Part shown: in pieces, positions 44,338-51,645 of the stretch
Position numbering within the stretch: position 1 is the first letter of the stretch
How the letters are laid out: the number at the start of each line of letters is the position of its first letter
Assembly: GCF_000190575.1 (NCBI RefSeq)
Contig: NC_015164.1
Location: 3,620,001-3,684,000, forward strand
Direction: 5' to 3'
DNA length: 64,000 nucleotides
Origin: Phocaeicola salanitronis DSM 18170
Lineage (GTDB): Bacteria; Bacteroidota; Bacteroidia; Bacteroidales; Bacteroidaceae
The notes under the pieces: model-generated
Told to the model about the DNA's origin: nothing
The model's database searches: none
The model's input: the letters and a program-made list of their open reading frames with translations, nothing else
Program-made: the position numbers and the translations under genes

Positions 44338-44994
44338 ATGGAAACAACAATGAAGAAAGCAGTTATCTACGCCCGTGTCAGTTCTACAGGAGACAGACAG
44401 GACACAGACAGACAAATCAAGGACTTGGGAATTTACGCCAAGTCACAGAATATAAGAATCGTGAAAATATACGAGGAACATATCTCAGGCGCGAAAAAAA
44501 TTGAGGAAAGACAGGTTCTGACAGAATGCTTGGAATATTGTAAGAAGGAATCTGTGGACTTCCTTCTTTTATCAGAACTGAGCAGATTAGGAAGAAGTAC
44601 CCTGCAAGTGCTTCGTTCTTTGGAGATACTACATGAAGCAAAAGTTTCGGTATATATCCAAAACTTAGGACTATACACACTTCAACCCGATGGAAAAGTG
44701 AACCCGATAGCCAGCATTATGGTTACTGTTCTGGCTGAAATGGCGAATATTGAAAGAAGTAATATTCAGTATAGGCTAAACTCTGGAAGGGCTAACTATA
44801 TCGCTAACGGAGGAAAACTGGGAAGAAAAAGAGGAAGTACCAAACCCGAAGAAAAACTGAGGGAAGAATATAAGGAAACTATCCTGCTCCTGAAGAAAGG
44901 CTACTCAATCCGGAATATTGCCAAACTTCAAGGCATTGGAATCTCTACGGTACAGAGAATCAAGAAGCAGTTTATCAACAACAATCAGAAGTAA
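44338..44994 (+). CDS. Serine recombinase (resolvase/invertase family)
   Basis: Site-specific recombinase of 218 aa. The N-terminal catalytic domain has KAVIYARVSSTGDRQDTDRQ (active Ser in VSS), the conserved LLLSELSRLGRSTLQVLRSLE, and the E helix. The C-terminal DNA-binding HTH is IRNIAKLQGIGISTVQRIKKQF. Size fits a small resolvase or DNA invertase, not a large serine integrase. Start at 44338; MKKAV at 44350 is an alternative. It could resolve element dimers or invert a local switch such as that flanked by inverted repeats at 45323 and 45458. Confidence 0.88.
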   Translation: METTMKKAVIYARVSSTGDRQDTDRQIKDLGIYAKSQNIRIVKIYEEHISGAKKIEERQVLTECLEYCKKESVDFLLLSELSRLGRSTLQVLRSLEILHEAKVSVYIQNLGLYTLQPDGKVNPIASIMVTVLAEMANIERSNIQYRLNSGRANYIANGGKLGRKRGSTKPEEKLREEYKETILLLKKGYSIRNIAKLQGIGISTVQRIKKQFINNNQK

Positions 44995-44996
44995 TT

Positions 44997-45203
44997 ATGG
45001 AAACGAACTACATTATTATCTTGGATTACTCAGTGGGTGAAGTTATAAAGATTAAACTCACCAAAGAGCAGATTGAAGAATCAGAGAAGTATGATGACTT
45101 TGAAACATTCCTGAGCACGCTGGAAGAAGTGTATGATTTCAGGTTAAAGGATTGCTTATGGATGTGTACTGAGAGTTATCAGGAAAGGAGTTTTGGATTC
45201 TGA
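44997..45203 (+). CDS. Hypothetical small protein (68 aa)
   Basis: METNYIIILDYSVGEVIKIKLTKEQIEESEKYDDFETFLSTLEEVYDF..., acidic, no signal peptide or known family. It starts 2 bases after the recombinase stop, so translation is likely coupled. Small acidic proteins of this type are frequent in mobile elements. Possibly a partner of the recombinase; nothing stronger can be said. Confidence 0.6.
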   Translation: METNYIIILDYSVGEVIKIKLTKEQIEESEKYDDFETFLSTLEEVYDFRLKDCLWMCTESYQERSFGF

Positions 45204-45222
45204 TTAGTGCATTATTATATGA

Positions 45223-45258
45223 GAAGGAGGACAAAAACAGTCCTCTTTCTTAATTTTT
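45223..45258 (+). terminator. Intrinsic terminator ending module B
   Basis: GAAGGAGGAC (45223-45232) pairs with GTCCTCTTTC (45240-45249), one wobble, followed by TTAATTTTTT. Confidence 0.75.
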
Positions 45259-45283
45259 TCTCATTTCTCCACCTGAAAAAGTA

Positions 45284-45307
45284 CCGAAAGCCTTATATTT
45301 GAAGAAA
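45284..45307 (+). promoter_or_regulatory. Recurring module motif, copy C
   Basis: CCGAAAGCCTTATATTTG then AAGAAA; the core TATATTTG (45294-45301) matches TAnnTTTG exactly. Predicted transcript start near 45308, giving a leader of about 360 bases before the ATG at 45671. Confidence 0.65.
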
Positions 45308-45322
45308 TAATACTCACAATAA

Positions 45323-45470
45323 GAGCGTCATATTGAACAAAAAACGTATATTTGCAGTGTCCGATTGGAGAAATGGTCGGATTTATATAGAAAGCGTTTT
45401 TTGCTTTTATCCTAAGATCAAAGTCTGGAAAATTTTGAAACTTGGAAGGATAAGAGACAATGTGACGCTC
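45323..45470 (+). ncRNA. Structured leader RNA domain (or invertible segment)
   Basis: A 13-bp closing stem GAGCGTCATATTG/CAATGTGACGCTC (45323-45335 with 45458-45470, one G-T wobble) encloses a hairpin TCCGATT/GGTCGGA (45360-45366 with 45375-45381) and a 10-bp stem CTTTTATCCT/AGGATAAGAG (45404-45413 with 45447-45456). A competing small stem AAAGC/GCTTT lies at 45391-45407. In the RNA view it is a three-way junction; in the DNA view it is an inverted repeat around the TATATTTG at 45347-45354. Confidence 0.55.
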
Positions 45471-45599
45471 ATTTCTGTTTGCATGTACATGGTATAGCCG
45501 ATGCTGTATCATTTTACATAGCTAACGGCGTGAGTATTGTTTCTTCATATTCATTTCCAAGTAGGTATTTCCAGACACCAGATCTTGATGAATAGCAGG

Positions 45600-45655
45600 A
45601 CAAGCCTCGCGCCTTCTTTTTGTTAATCTAATTACTACTTGGAGGCTTGTAGTAG
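45600..45655 (+). promoter_or_regulatory. Mutually exclusive hairpins before the start of module C
   Basis: ACAAGCCTC (45600-45608) pairs perfectly with GAGGCTTGT (45642-45650), while CTACT (45635-45639) and AGTAG (45651-45655) form a shorter alternative that uses the same loop region. The second ends five bases before the ribosome site GGAG. Such competing structures are typical of translation control. Confidence 0.5.
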
Positions 45656-45670
45656 ATAGGAGAAAAAACT

Positions 45671-46060
45671 ATGAGTCCAGCATTATCTCAATTAAAAAAT
45701 GAACTGTTAAATCCAATAACAGATGCACATGAAGTTTTATTAGTATTCTATATCGCTCCAAATGCTTTTTTATGGAAAGCCTTATTAGAAAATCCATGTA
45801 GTAGCGTTTATTTTATCAAGAAAAGTGATCAAAATAGAGCACTTCTCGATAACCTATTTGAAGCATTTGCGTGTACAGATAATAGCGACCAAATGTCACC
45901 CCACATTTTACGGTTGATTGTCAACCCAAGGAGTAATGACTTTTTTCAAGAATTTATAGATTCAACTTATACAATTCCTCCAGGCTTAAATGGTGGAACA
46001 ATCCAGGAGTTTATTGATGTATTTATAAATCAACTTGACGCATATATTGTGAAAATATGA
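45671..46060 (+). CDS. Hypothetical protein, first gene of module C (129 aa)
   Basis: Predicted cytoplasmic protein of 129 aa; no signal peptide, no recognised domain. Segments HEVLLVFYIAPNAFLWKALLE and FFQEFIDSTYTIPPGLNGG look globular. A GGAG ribosome site lies 8 bases upstream of the ATG. It overlaps the next gene by ATGA (46057-46060). As the only non-secreted member of the set, it may control or receive a signal from the envelope proteins behind it; that is inference. Confidence 0.65.
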   Translation: MSPALSQLKNELLNPITDAHEVLLVFYIAPNAFLWKALLENPCSSVYFIKKSDQNRALLDNLFEAFACTDNSDQMSPHILRLIVNPRSNDFFQEFIDSTYTIPPGLNGGTIQEFIDVFINQLDAYIVKI

Positions 46061-47007
46061 TATTAGTGACTATGAGAGTTTTTATTTCTTTATCATTCAT
46101 GCTCGGTTTCCTTTCATTATCGCTTTTTGCCCAACAAGCGAAGAAACCGACTATTATGATTCTTCCAAGTGATAACTGGTGTTCAGCCCGTTACTTTACC
46201 AAAACTTACGATAATCAGGGAAGTAAAGTTGTAAGTGCCGATTATCGCAGAGCTTTTCTGGAAGATAGCGAACTAAATCCTGTCATTAGTAAGATAGGAG
46301 AGTTGCTTACGGAACAAGGCTATAGCCTGAAAGATGCGGAACAGGCAGCCAAATCCTTAGATACCGAAATGGCTGAAAATGATGTTACCTTCAGCAGCAC
46401 AAGTCATGCAGGACTGGCCATGTCACCCTTGGATATGCTGAAACAAAGGGTGAAATCAGATATCCTTATTCAGATAAATTGGAACGTCACAAGGGAAGCT
46501 ATCACCTTCACGATGGAAGCCTTTGATACTTATACAGATAAGAGAATTGCGACTGCTACGGGTACTAAAGAACGGAACAAGGATATAGTACCTGTCCAGA
46601 TAGAATCCATCATAAAGGGGCATATCAAGAAGTTCGATGAACAGATGGACGGTTTCTATCAGGAAATGCAGGCCAATGGCAGGGAAATAGCCTTGAACCT
46701 GCAAGTCTGGGATAACTCGGATGTGAACTTGGAAACAGAGTATAACGGGGATGAATTGCTCTGGCACATTCAAGAATGGCTATCAGAGAACACCGTAAAC
46801 AGTCAGTTCAACCTGAGTGACGCTACCGAGAATTTTGCACGGTTTGAGCAAGTACGCATTCCATTGGTTCAAAGAGGAATGGCTTTGGATGCAAGAGGCT
46901 TTGTCAGAGGATTACAGAAACATTTGCAAAAAGCCCCTTACAATATTACTTCCAAAATAGTGATGCAAGGGCTGGGAAAAGCAACATTAATCATAGGAGA
47001 AAAATGA
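46057..47007 (+). CDS. DUF6175 exported protein
   Basis: Exported protein of 316 aa. The hydrophobic stretch MRVFISLSFMLGFLSLSLFAQ is a signal peptide; the true start could be the ATG at 46072. KKPTIMILPSDNWCSARYFTKTYDNQGSKVVSADYRRAF is typical of DUF6175. A region resembling CsgG/FlgT-like periplasmic folds (KRVKSDILIQINWNVTREAITFTMEAFDTYTDKRIATATG) follows; the family call is from memory. First of three secreted proteins, joined to its neighbours by 4-base overlaps. Confidence 0.75.
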   Translation: MILVTMRVFISLSFMLGFLSLSLFAQQAKKPTIMILPSDNWCSARYFTKTYDNQGSKVVSADYRRAFLEDSELNPVISKIGELLTEQGYSLKDAEQAAKSLDTEMAENDVTFSSTSHAGLAMSPLDMLKQRVKSDILIQINWNVTREAITFTMEAFDTYTDKRIATATGTKERNKDIVPVQIESIIKGHIKKFDEQMDGFYQEMQANGREIALNLQVWDNSDVNLETEYNGDELLWHIQEWLSENTVNSQFNLSDATENFARFEQVRIPLVQRGMALDARGFVRGLQKHLQKAPYNITSKIVMQGLGKATLIIGEK

Positions 47008-47969
47008 TGAAAAGGATTGTATCAACATTCTGCTTATTGGCATTGTTTTCATTGGTTGTTTATCCGAAAACAAGCAGAATAGCTATTAATGTATATATAT
47101 CCGAAAATACATCCTTGTCGAAAGAAAGCAGGGACTATCTTTCGGACAAGGTTTCACGCCTGCTTTCAGATAATGATGTACTTGGGAAAAACTATAGCGA
47201 CAGGTTCTATATAACAGCCAAAGTACACATAGCCGATAAGCATATAATAAATGGTATGCCCCAAAGGATTTCCCAAGAACTGGAGATAACTTACAAGATT
47301 GGCGATGCTGTGGACAATATCGTTTATTCCACTTATTCGGAAACCTATACAGGAATAGGCACGAATGAAACCAAATCTCAAATCAATGCTTTCTCACAAA
47401 TAAAGTCCAATGATGCTTATTCCAAGTTTATTCAGGAAGCTAAGGATCGAATTGTACAATTTTATTCGGAACGTTGCGGAAGCATTATTCAGGAGGCAGA
47501 AATCAATGCCCAAAACAAGGAATATGACAAGGCAATTTATCAGCTTTCTTTGGTTCCTTATGGAGTGGACTGCTATAATGATGTCTTGGCTCAACTGAAA
47601 AGAATCTATTTCGAGAAAACGGAATATGAGAATCTTTCTTTGTTGTCTCAGGCTCAACAGGCTTGGAACAGTAACCCGACCAAAGACGGTGCTAAGAAAG
47701 CGGTCGGTTATCTCAGAGAAATAAAACCAAGCCCAAGTACCCAAAAACAGGTGCAGGAACTTTTGGATTCTATGAACAGAAAACTTCAGACAGATGAGGA
47801 AAGGGAATGGGAATTTATGCTGAAACAGTATGAACATGAGCAGGAATTGAAACTACAAGAAGAACAAAACAGCGCAGACCTGCTTAATACCTGTATTCAG
47901 TTAGGATATGACTTTTTATCAAGCAATTTTCAACCGATTAACTTAATAGGGAATTTATTATCATGGTAA
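47004..47969 (+). CDS. Exported protein with FlgT/CsgG-like start and helical C-terminus
   Basis: Exported protein of 321 aa. Signal peptide about 1-20 (MMKRIVSTFCLLALFSLVVYP), a beta/alpha domain (about 25-165) with SRIAINVYISENTSLSKESRDYLSDKVSRLL and ITAKVHIADKH, then TPR-like helices (IQEAEINAQNKEYDKAIYQLSLVP, about 155-230), and a coiled C-terminus with EWEFMLKQYEHEQELKLQEEQ. The mix of a small periplasmic domain with TPR helices suggests a scaffold in the envelope. No family is certain. Confidence 0.65.
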   Translation: MMKRIVSTFCLLALFSLVVYPKTSRIAINVYISENTSLSKESRDYLSDKVSRLLSDNDVLGKNYSDRFYITAKVHIADKHIINGMPQRISQELEITYKIGDAVDNIVYSTYSETYTGIGTNETKSQINAFSQIKSNDAYSKFIQEAKDRIVQFYSERCGSIIQEAEINAQNKEYDKAIYQLSLVPYGVDCYNDVLAQLKRIYFEKTEYENLSLLSQAQQAWNSNPTKDGAKKAVGYLREIKPSPSTQKQVQELLDSMNRKLQTDEEREWEFMLKQYEHEQELKLQEEQNSADLLNTCIQLGYDFLSSNFQPINLIGNLLSW

Positions 47970-49129
47970 CATTGAAAAAACTTTTCTTTCTCATTATTAT
48001 GAGCTTAGGTGTAGCACTATATTCGAGTGCTCAGGAAGCATTAAAAAATTCAGACGAAGTAACTTTAGTAGTTTCAGGTGATGGCTATAACAAGGAGGAA
48101 GCCACCAATGTAGCCTTACGCAGTGCTATTGAACAAACTTTTGGAACATTTGTTTCCAGCAACTCAGAAATTCTTAATGATAAGCTGGTAAAAGATGAGA
48201 TAATAACTGTATCTTCTGGTAGTATTAAGAATTTTAGCTATGTCACAGAGTTCCAAAGGGATGGAAAATATTTTATTACGCTAAAAGCTATAGTTTCTAT
48301 TGGAAAATTAGTTGAGTATACTAAATCTAAAGGTGGTCAGACTGAATTGGCTGGAGCCCTATTTGCTACAAAAGTTAAGATGAATAAATTGTATGCCGAA
48401 AATGAAATGAAGGCATTACAAAATTTGCGTAAAGAAATTAAATCATTTTTACCTTATATATTTGATTATGAAATTCAAGTGGAAGATCCTACAGAATATC
48501 AAGATTCTGATTCCACTGAATATCATTGCGATGCTCAAGTTGAAATAAAAGTAAATGATAATATTAACTTGATTCGGGATATTTTCTATAATACATTACA
48601 AGCAATATCATTGCCGTATATAGAGCAAGAAGAATATAGAAAAATGAAACTAAATATTACTAACATAGCAATACAAAATAGTAACGATGGTGGGTATTAT
48701 TATTTACGAAACACAAGAGATGATTTATATAATTTCTTCTCTCTTTTACAAAAGGATATCCTTCAAGAAGTCTTGTCATTTAAAGTGATAGATAATATAG
48801 GAGAATATAAATTTATTTATAGCGATTTTTATGATTATAATTATACTTCTCGTAATCAATTTTTAATATCTGGTTTTGCCGTTGGTTATGATCGTCAATA
48901 CTATTATTGTCATACAAAAGCAAAGCGTTTTTCTGAAATTGATGGGCTTTTTGGAAGTAATTCATCGCGTTTTATTATTGAAGGAAATTCTGGCACATAT
49001 GATTCTGTCACATATTTGTTAGGTTTATTTGATAGGGATTTAAAGCTATATTCTACTATTGATTTAACTTTACGGTATTCATTAGATGAATTAATGAAAA
49101 TCTCCAATATTAGTGTAAAACATTATTAG
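47963..49129 (+). CDS. Exported protein with FlgT-N-like domain
   Basis: Exported protein of 388 aa, signal peptide about 1-23 (ending YSSAQ). The first domain VVSGDGYNKEEATNVALRSAIEQTFGTFVSSNSEILNDKLVKDEI...GSIKNFSYVTE follows the FlgT_N pattern (T/V-G-x-G followed by ATxxALRxAI). The rest (about 130-388) is Tyr/Asp/Asn-rich and beta-like. Base composition is strikingly AT-rich compared with the two genes before it, so it may be a later acquisition. It overlaps the previous gene by 7 bases. Confidence 0.65.
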   Translation: MVTLKKLFFLIIMSLGVALYSSAQEALKNSDEVTLVVSGDGYNKEEATNVALRSAIEQTFGTFVSSNSEILNDKLVKDEIITVSSGSIKNFSYVTEFQRDGKYFITLKAIVSIGKLVEYTKSKGGQTELAGALFATKVKMNKLYAENEMKALQNLRKEIKSFLPYIFDYEIQVEDPTEYQDSDSTEYHCDAQVEIKVNDNINLIRDIFYNTLQAISLPYIEQEEYRKMKLNITNIAIQNSNDGGYYYLRNTRDDLYNFFSLLQKDILQEVLSFKVIDNIGEYKFIYSDFYDYNYTSRNQFLISGFAVGYDRQYYYCHTKAKRFSEIDGLFGSNSSRFIIEGNSGTYDSVTYLLGLFDRDLKLYSTIDLTLRYSLDELMKISNISVKHY

Positions 49130-49317
49130 TGTTTCGCAGATAATTAATGAATATATAACAATCTAAATCTCAAATATTATTTTGCATTGGTTTATTGACT
49201 AAAATAAATTGAGCAAACAACCTATAGTTCGATTATATTATTGCAGAGAATATGTAGTTTTTTTACTTTTGAATATTCCATTGTGATGAAATATTAATTA
49301 ATTTTGTACATATACTT

Positions 49318-49779
49318 ATGAGAATTATTTTATTCATCTTATTCTATTTTTTGTTTTTAACCTATAGTTTTGCTCAGAATTTCAATCAAGAGCAGACAAG
49401 ATTGAGAAACTTCTTAGTTAGAATGTATCAGAACTCTCCATTTGAAGGAGTTAAAATTGTATCTGATTATGAGAATGATTATTTATTGTCTGTGGTCTTA
49501 ATTCCTGCATCCAATTCTCAAAGGGCTATGAATCGCATAGCGCAAATTAAAAATGCTCGTCAGGTCAGTCAATTTTCAAGTGGCTTAACATCAATCAAAA
49601 GTCAAACTATAATTTCAATAGGAAACGATTCTGTATCAAGTAAGAAAGTAATGGAAGTTACAGATATTATTCAGGAAAATTCAATCGGTTATGCCCAATC
49701 TATGGAAGTCTTAACGACTTTAAATGTAGGCAATAAGGAACGATGTTATATGTTTATTCGAAAGATTGATATACAATGA
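49318..49779 (+). CDS. Small exported hypothetical protein (153 aa)
   Basis: Exported protein of 153 aa: signal peptide MRIILFILFYFLFLTYSFAQ, then FNQEQTRLRNFLVRMYQNSPFEGVKIVSDYENDYLLSVVLIP and a C-terminal beta part. AT-rich like its neighbour. A -7-like TAATTTTG (49299-49306) lies close before the start, so it may have its own promoter as well. Terminated by the hairpin at 49805. No family recognised. Confidence 0.65.
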   Translation: MRIILFILFYFLFLTYSFAQNFNQEQTRLRNFLVRMYQNSPFEGVKIVSDYENDYLLSVVLIPASNSQRAMNRIAQIKNARQVSQFSSGLTSIKSQTIISIGNDSVSSKKVMEVTDIIQENSIGYAQSMEVLTTLNVGNKERCYMFIRKIDIQ

Positions 49780-49804
49780 AATAATAAAATGAGACACTTT
49801 TTAT

Positions 49805-49849
49805 AAACGCACTAAGACTTATTAGTAGGTTTTGGTGCGTTTCTTTTTT
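49805..49849 (+). terminator. Intrinsic terminator ending module C
   Basis: AAACGCACTAA (49805-49815) pairs with TTGGTGCGTTT (49832-49842), one wobble, then CTTTTTT. Confidence 0.8.
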
Positions 49850-49882
49850 GTCCTCAAATGACGATTTCGCGTTTTTCATCCG

Positions 49883-49906
49883 CCCAAATCCTAATATTTG
49901 GAATAA
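49883..49906 (+). promoter_or_regulatory. Recurring module motif, copy D
   Basis: CCCAAATCCTAATATTTG then GAATAAA; four or five differences from copies A-C. The core AATATTTG lies at 49893-49900, 11 to 18 bases before the next ORF. Confidence 0.5.
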
Positions 49907-49917
49907 ATCAATGTTTT

Positions 49918-50253
49918 ATGTTAGAACAATTTATAGCCAGAATATTAGGAATGGAACATTTTTCAGTTTCTAATCGCTTGGAAAACGCTGTGCCAAGTGT
50001 AAGCGTAAAAAAAGACAGCAACAAACCTATCCCTGAAAAATACAAGAAAGACATCGCCGCCCTTCAGGAAAAATACGGCAGTCTTTCTTCATTAGCCGGA
50101 CTCTCTATTAATCTCACCCTCAAAGAAGCGTTGGAAATCATGCCACGGGAAAGAAAACGTGTGGACGCTTATGAGGGGTTGAAGAATTACCTGAAAAGGG
50201 AGTATGGGATAGAACTAATCATTAAATCACAAAAAACGAAGCAAGTACTATGA
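49918..50253 (+). CDS. Hypothetical protein, module D gene 1 (111 aa)
   Basis: Start MLEQFIARILGMEHFSV chosen at 49918, directly after motif D. A proline/lysine linker (KKDSNKPIPEKYKKDI) precedes a helical C-terminal part LSINLTLKEALEIMPRERKRVDAYEGLKNYLKREYGIELII. The C-terminus could be a small HTH-like domain, but this is weak. Cytoplasmic. It overlaps the next gene by 4 bases, consistent with translational coupling. Confidence 0.6.
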   Translation: MLEQFIARILGMEHFSVSNRLENAVPSVSVKKDSNKPIPEKYKKDIAALQEKYGSLSSLAGLSINLTLKEALEIMPRERKRVDAYEGLKNYLKREYGIELIIKSQKTKQVL

Positions 50254-50684
50254 AGAATTACTTTATTGCGAATGGTGCATTACTTGATACGGGGATGAGT
50301 GCCGAAGAAATAGAAATGGCAGTACAGGAGAACTTGGATGAAAGCACTGGAGGATTAGTACAATTCAGGGTTCAGGAACTAAGTGAATCAGGCATCACTA
50401 TGGTATTTATCCGTGACCTCCTGACAGATCCAAATGAACCCGTGATCTTTGACTGTGATATGAATCTTATCTTGAGCATTGGAATCGAAGCCTTTTTACC
50501 TGAGAAGTTTGGCGGATATCCTTTGCTCTATCCCCTAAACTTTGCCGGGAAAAATTTCTATACCGATATGAGTGCTTTTATCCGGTTCTATAAGACGCTA
50601 CTCCTATTTTATCGGAAGCAGGAGGTGGAGTATATAGGTATCAGGTGTTATAGTGACAGGATAGTAATGAAGATTGAATTTTAA
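50250..50684 (+). CDS. Hypothetical protein, paralogue 1 (144 aa)
   Basis: Predicted cytoplasmic protein of 144 aa. It shares a pattern with the next gene: a G-x4-DT start, EI...VQENLD, a Gly-rich turn, then VxF and FIR, and a C-terminal core ending DRIVMKIEF. No known family is identified. Ribosome site weak; translation is coupled to the previous gene. Placed between the helicase-bearing module and module C, its role may be regulatory or structural. Confidence 0.6.
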   Translation: MKNYFIANGALLDTGMSAEEIEMAVQENLDESTGGLVQFRVQELSESGITMVFIRDLLTDPNEPVIFDCDMNLILSIGIEAFLPEKFGGYPLLYPLNFAGKNFYTDMSAFIRFYKTLLLFYRKQEVEYIGIRCYSDRIVMKIEF

Positions 50685-50703
50685 CGGATGGAGAGATTGA
50701 ACT

Positions 50704-51174
50704 ATGAACGGAAATAACAACACTCAGACAACGCCACGACTATCTAAAAAGATCTTCGTAGTCGGCAAGATTTATGATACGGCTCTTATGACAGACCAGG
50801 AGATAAAGGATGTGGTACAGGAAAACTTGGATGATTATATTGGCGAAGGGAAAGTAAATTTCAGCATCCATACAGACTCCAATATGATTTCCCTGATTTT
50901 CATAAGATTTACGGATTATTACAAGCAGAATAATGTGGATCTGACCAAAGATATGATTGACGCTGATGCTTTTATGGTAACGGGAGAAGGATATAATGGC
51001 TTTCAACTTCCCTCTAAGTTTCAGATTGCCCCATTCGGTTATAGCCCTTATAAGCTGGGACAATCTGATTTCAAGATGGCTTATAAAGAATCGGCAGAAC
51101 TGCTTGGGGCTGATAAAGTGAGGTGGATGAAGATGGAAGTAACGCCTCATTCGGTGGTGCTCAGAATCAAGTAA
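50704..51174 (+). CDS. Hypothetical protein, paralogue 2 (156 aa)
   Basis: Predicted cytoplasmic protein of 156 aa, N-terminal leader MNGNNNTQTTPRLSKKIFVVGKIYDTALMTDQEIKDVVQENLDDYIGEG. Matches its neighbour at the positions DT, EI, VQENLD and F-I-R. C-terminus SVVLRIK parallels the IVMKIEF of paralogue 1. It ends the transcript at the terminator 51206. Identity to paralogue 1 is low overall and concentrated in the first half. Confidence 0.6.
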   Translation: MNGNNNTQTTPRLSKKIFVVGKIYDTALMTDQEIKDVVQENLDDYIGEGKVNFSIHTDSNMISLIFIRFTDYYKQNNVDLTKDMIDADAFMVTGEGYNGFQLPSKFQIAPFGYSPYKLGQSDFKMAYKESAELLGADKVRWMKMEVTPHSVVLRIK

Positions 51175-51205
51175 CCTGTTTTCTACGTTTTATAATCATA
51201 TTTCA

Positions 51206-51257
51206 AAACCACTATGCCAAAGATGAAAAATTAATGGTATAGTGGTTTCTTTCTTGT
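51206..51257 (+). terminator. Intrinsic terminator ending module D
   Basis: AAACCACTATGCCA (51206-51219) pairs with TGGTATAGTGGTTT (51235-51248), one wobble, then CTTTCTT. Confidence 0.75.
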
Positions 51258-51321
51258 CCTTCTGCAATATATCCGTATTGCTGTAGTTTGTTTGTAATGA
51301 CAAAAACGCGATTCGTACCGC

Positions 51322-51345
51322 TTGAAGACCTCATTTATGGAAAAA
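51322..51345 (+). promoter_or_regulatory. Recurring module motif, copy E (weakest)
   Basis: TTGAAGACCTCATTTATG then GAAAAA. About 18 of 24 positions follow the consensus. It lies about 90 bases before the ATG at 51433, the start of the helicase module. Confidence 0.4.
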
Positions 51346-51432
51346 GGATTGCCTGTCATTCTAAAAAGAGTTTACAGACAAGGCTTATTCCTTATAACTG
51401 AAATTATATCAGAAAATAAAATCCTAATAATT

Positions 51433-51645
51433 ATGAGAGAGAAAAAAGAAATCAAGAAAAAGTCAGAGCTGCTGGAACAGATCCGGCACGACCTGAAGGC
51501 TTGGGAAGAATGCGAGCCTGATTTTGATGAAGGCTATTTTGACGAATCCGATGTATGGTCTTTCTATGAATTTCTCCTTGAAAGGCATAGGGATGACTGG
51601 ACGGTGATAGATGATCTGAAAGGGAAAGGAGGAACAAGAAAATGA
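51433..51645 (+). CDS. Hypothetical small protein before the helicase gene (70 aa)
   Basis: MREKKEIKKKSELLEQIRHDLKAWEECEPDFDEGYFDESDVWSFYEFLLE..., basic at the start and acidic with Trp/Tyr later. A longer version from ATG 51337 is in frame, but that ATG overlaps motif E. It overlaps the helicase start by 4 bases, so the two are coupled. A small adaptor of the ATPase is a reasonable guess. Confidence 0.55.
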   Translation: MREKKEIKKKSELLEQIRHDLKAWEECEPDFDEGYFDESDVWSFYEFLLERHRDDWTVIDDLKGKGGTRK

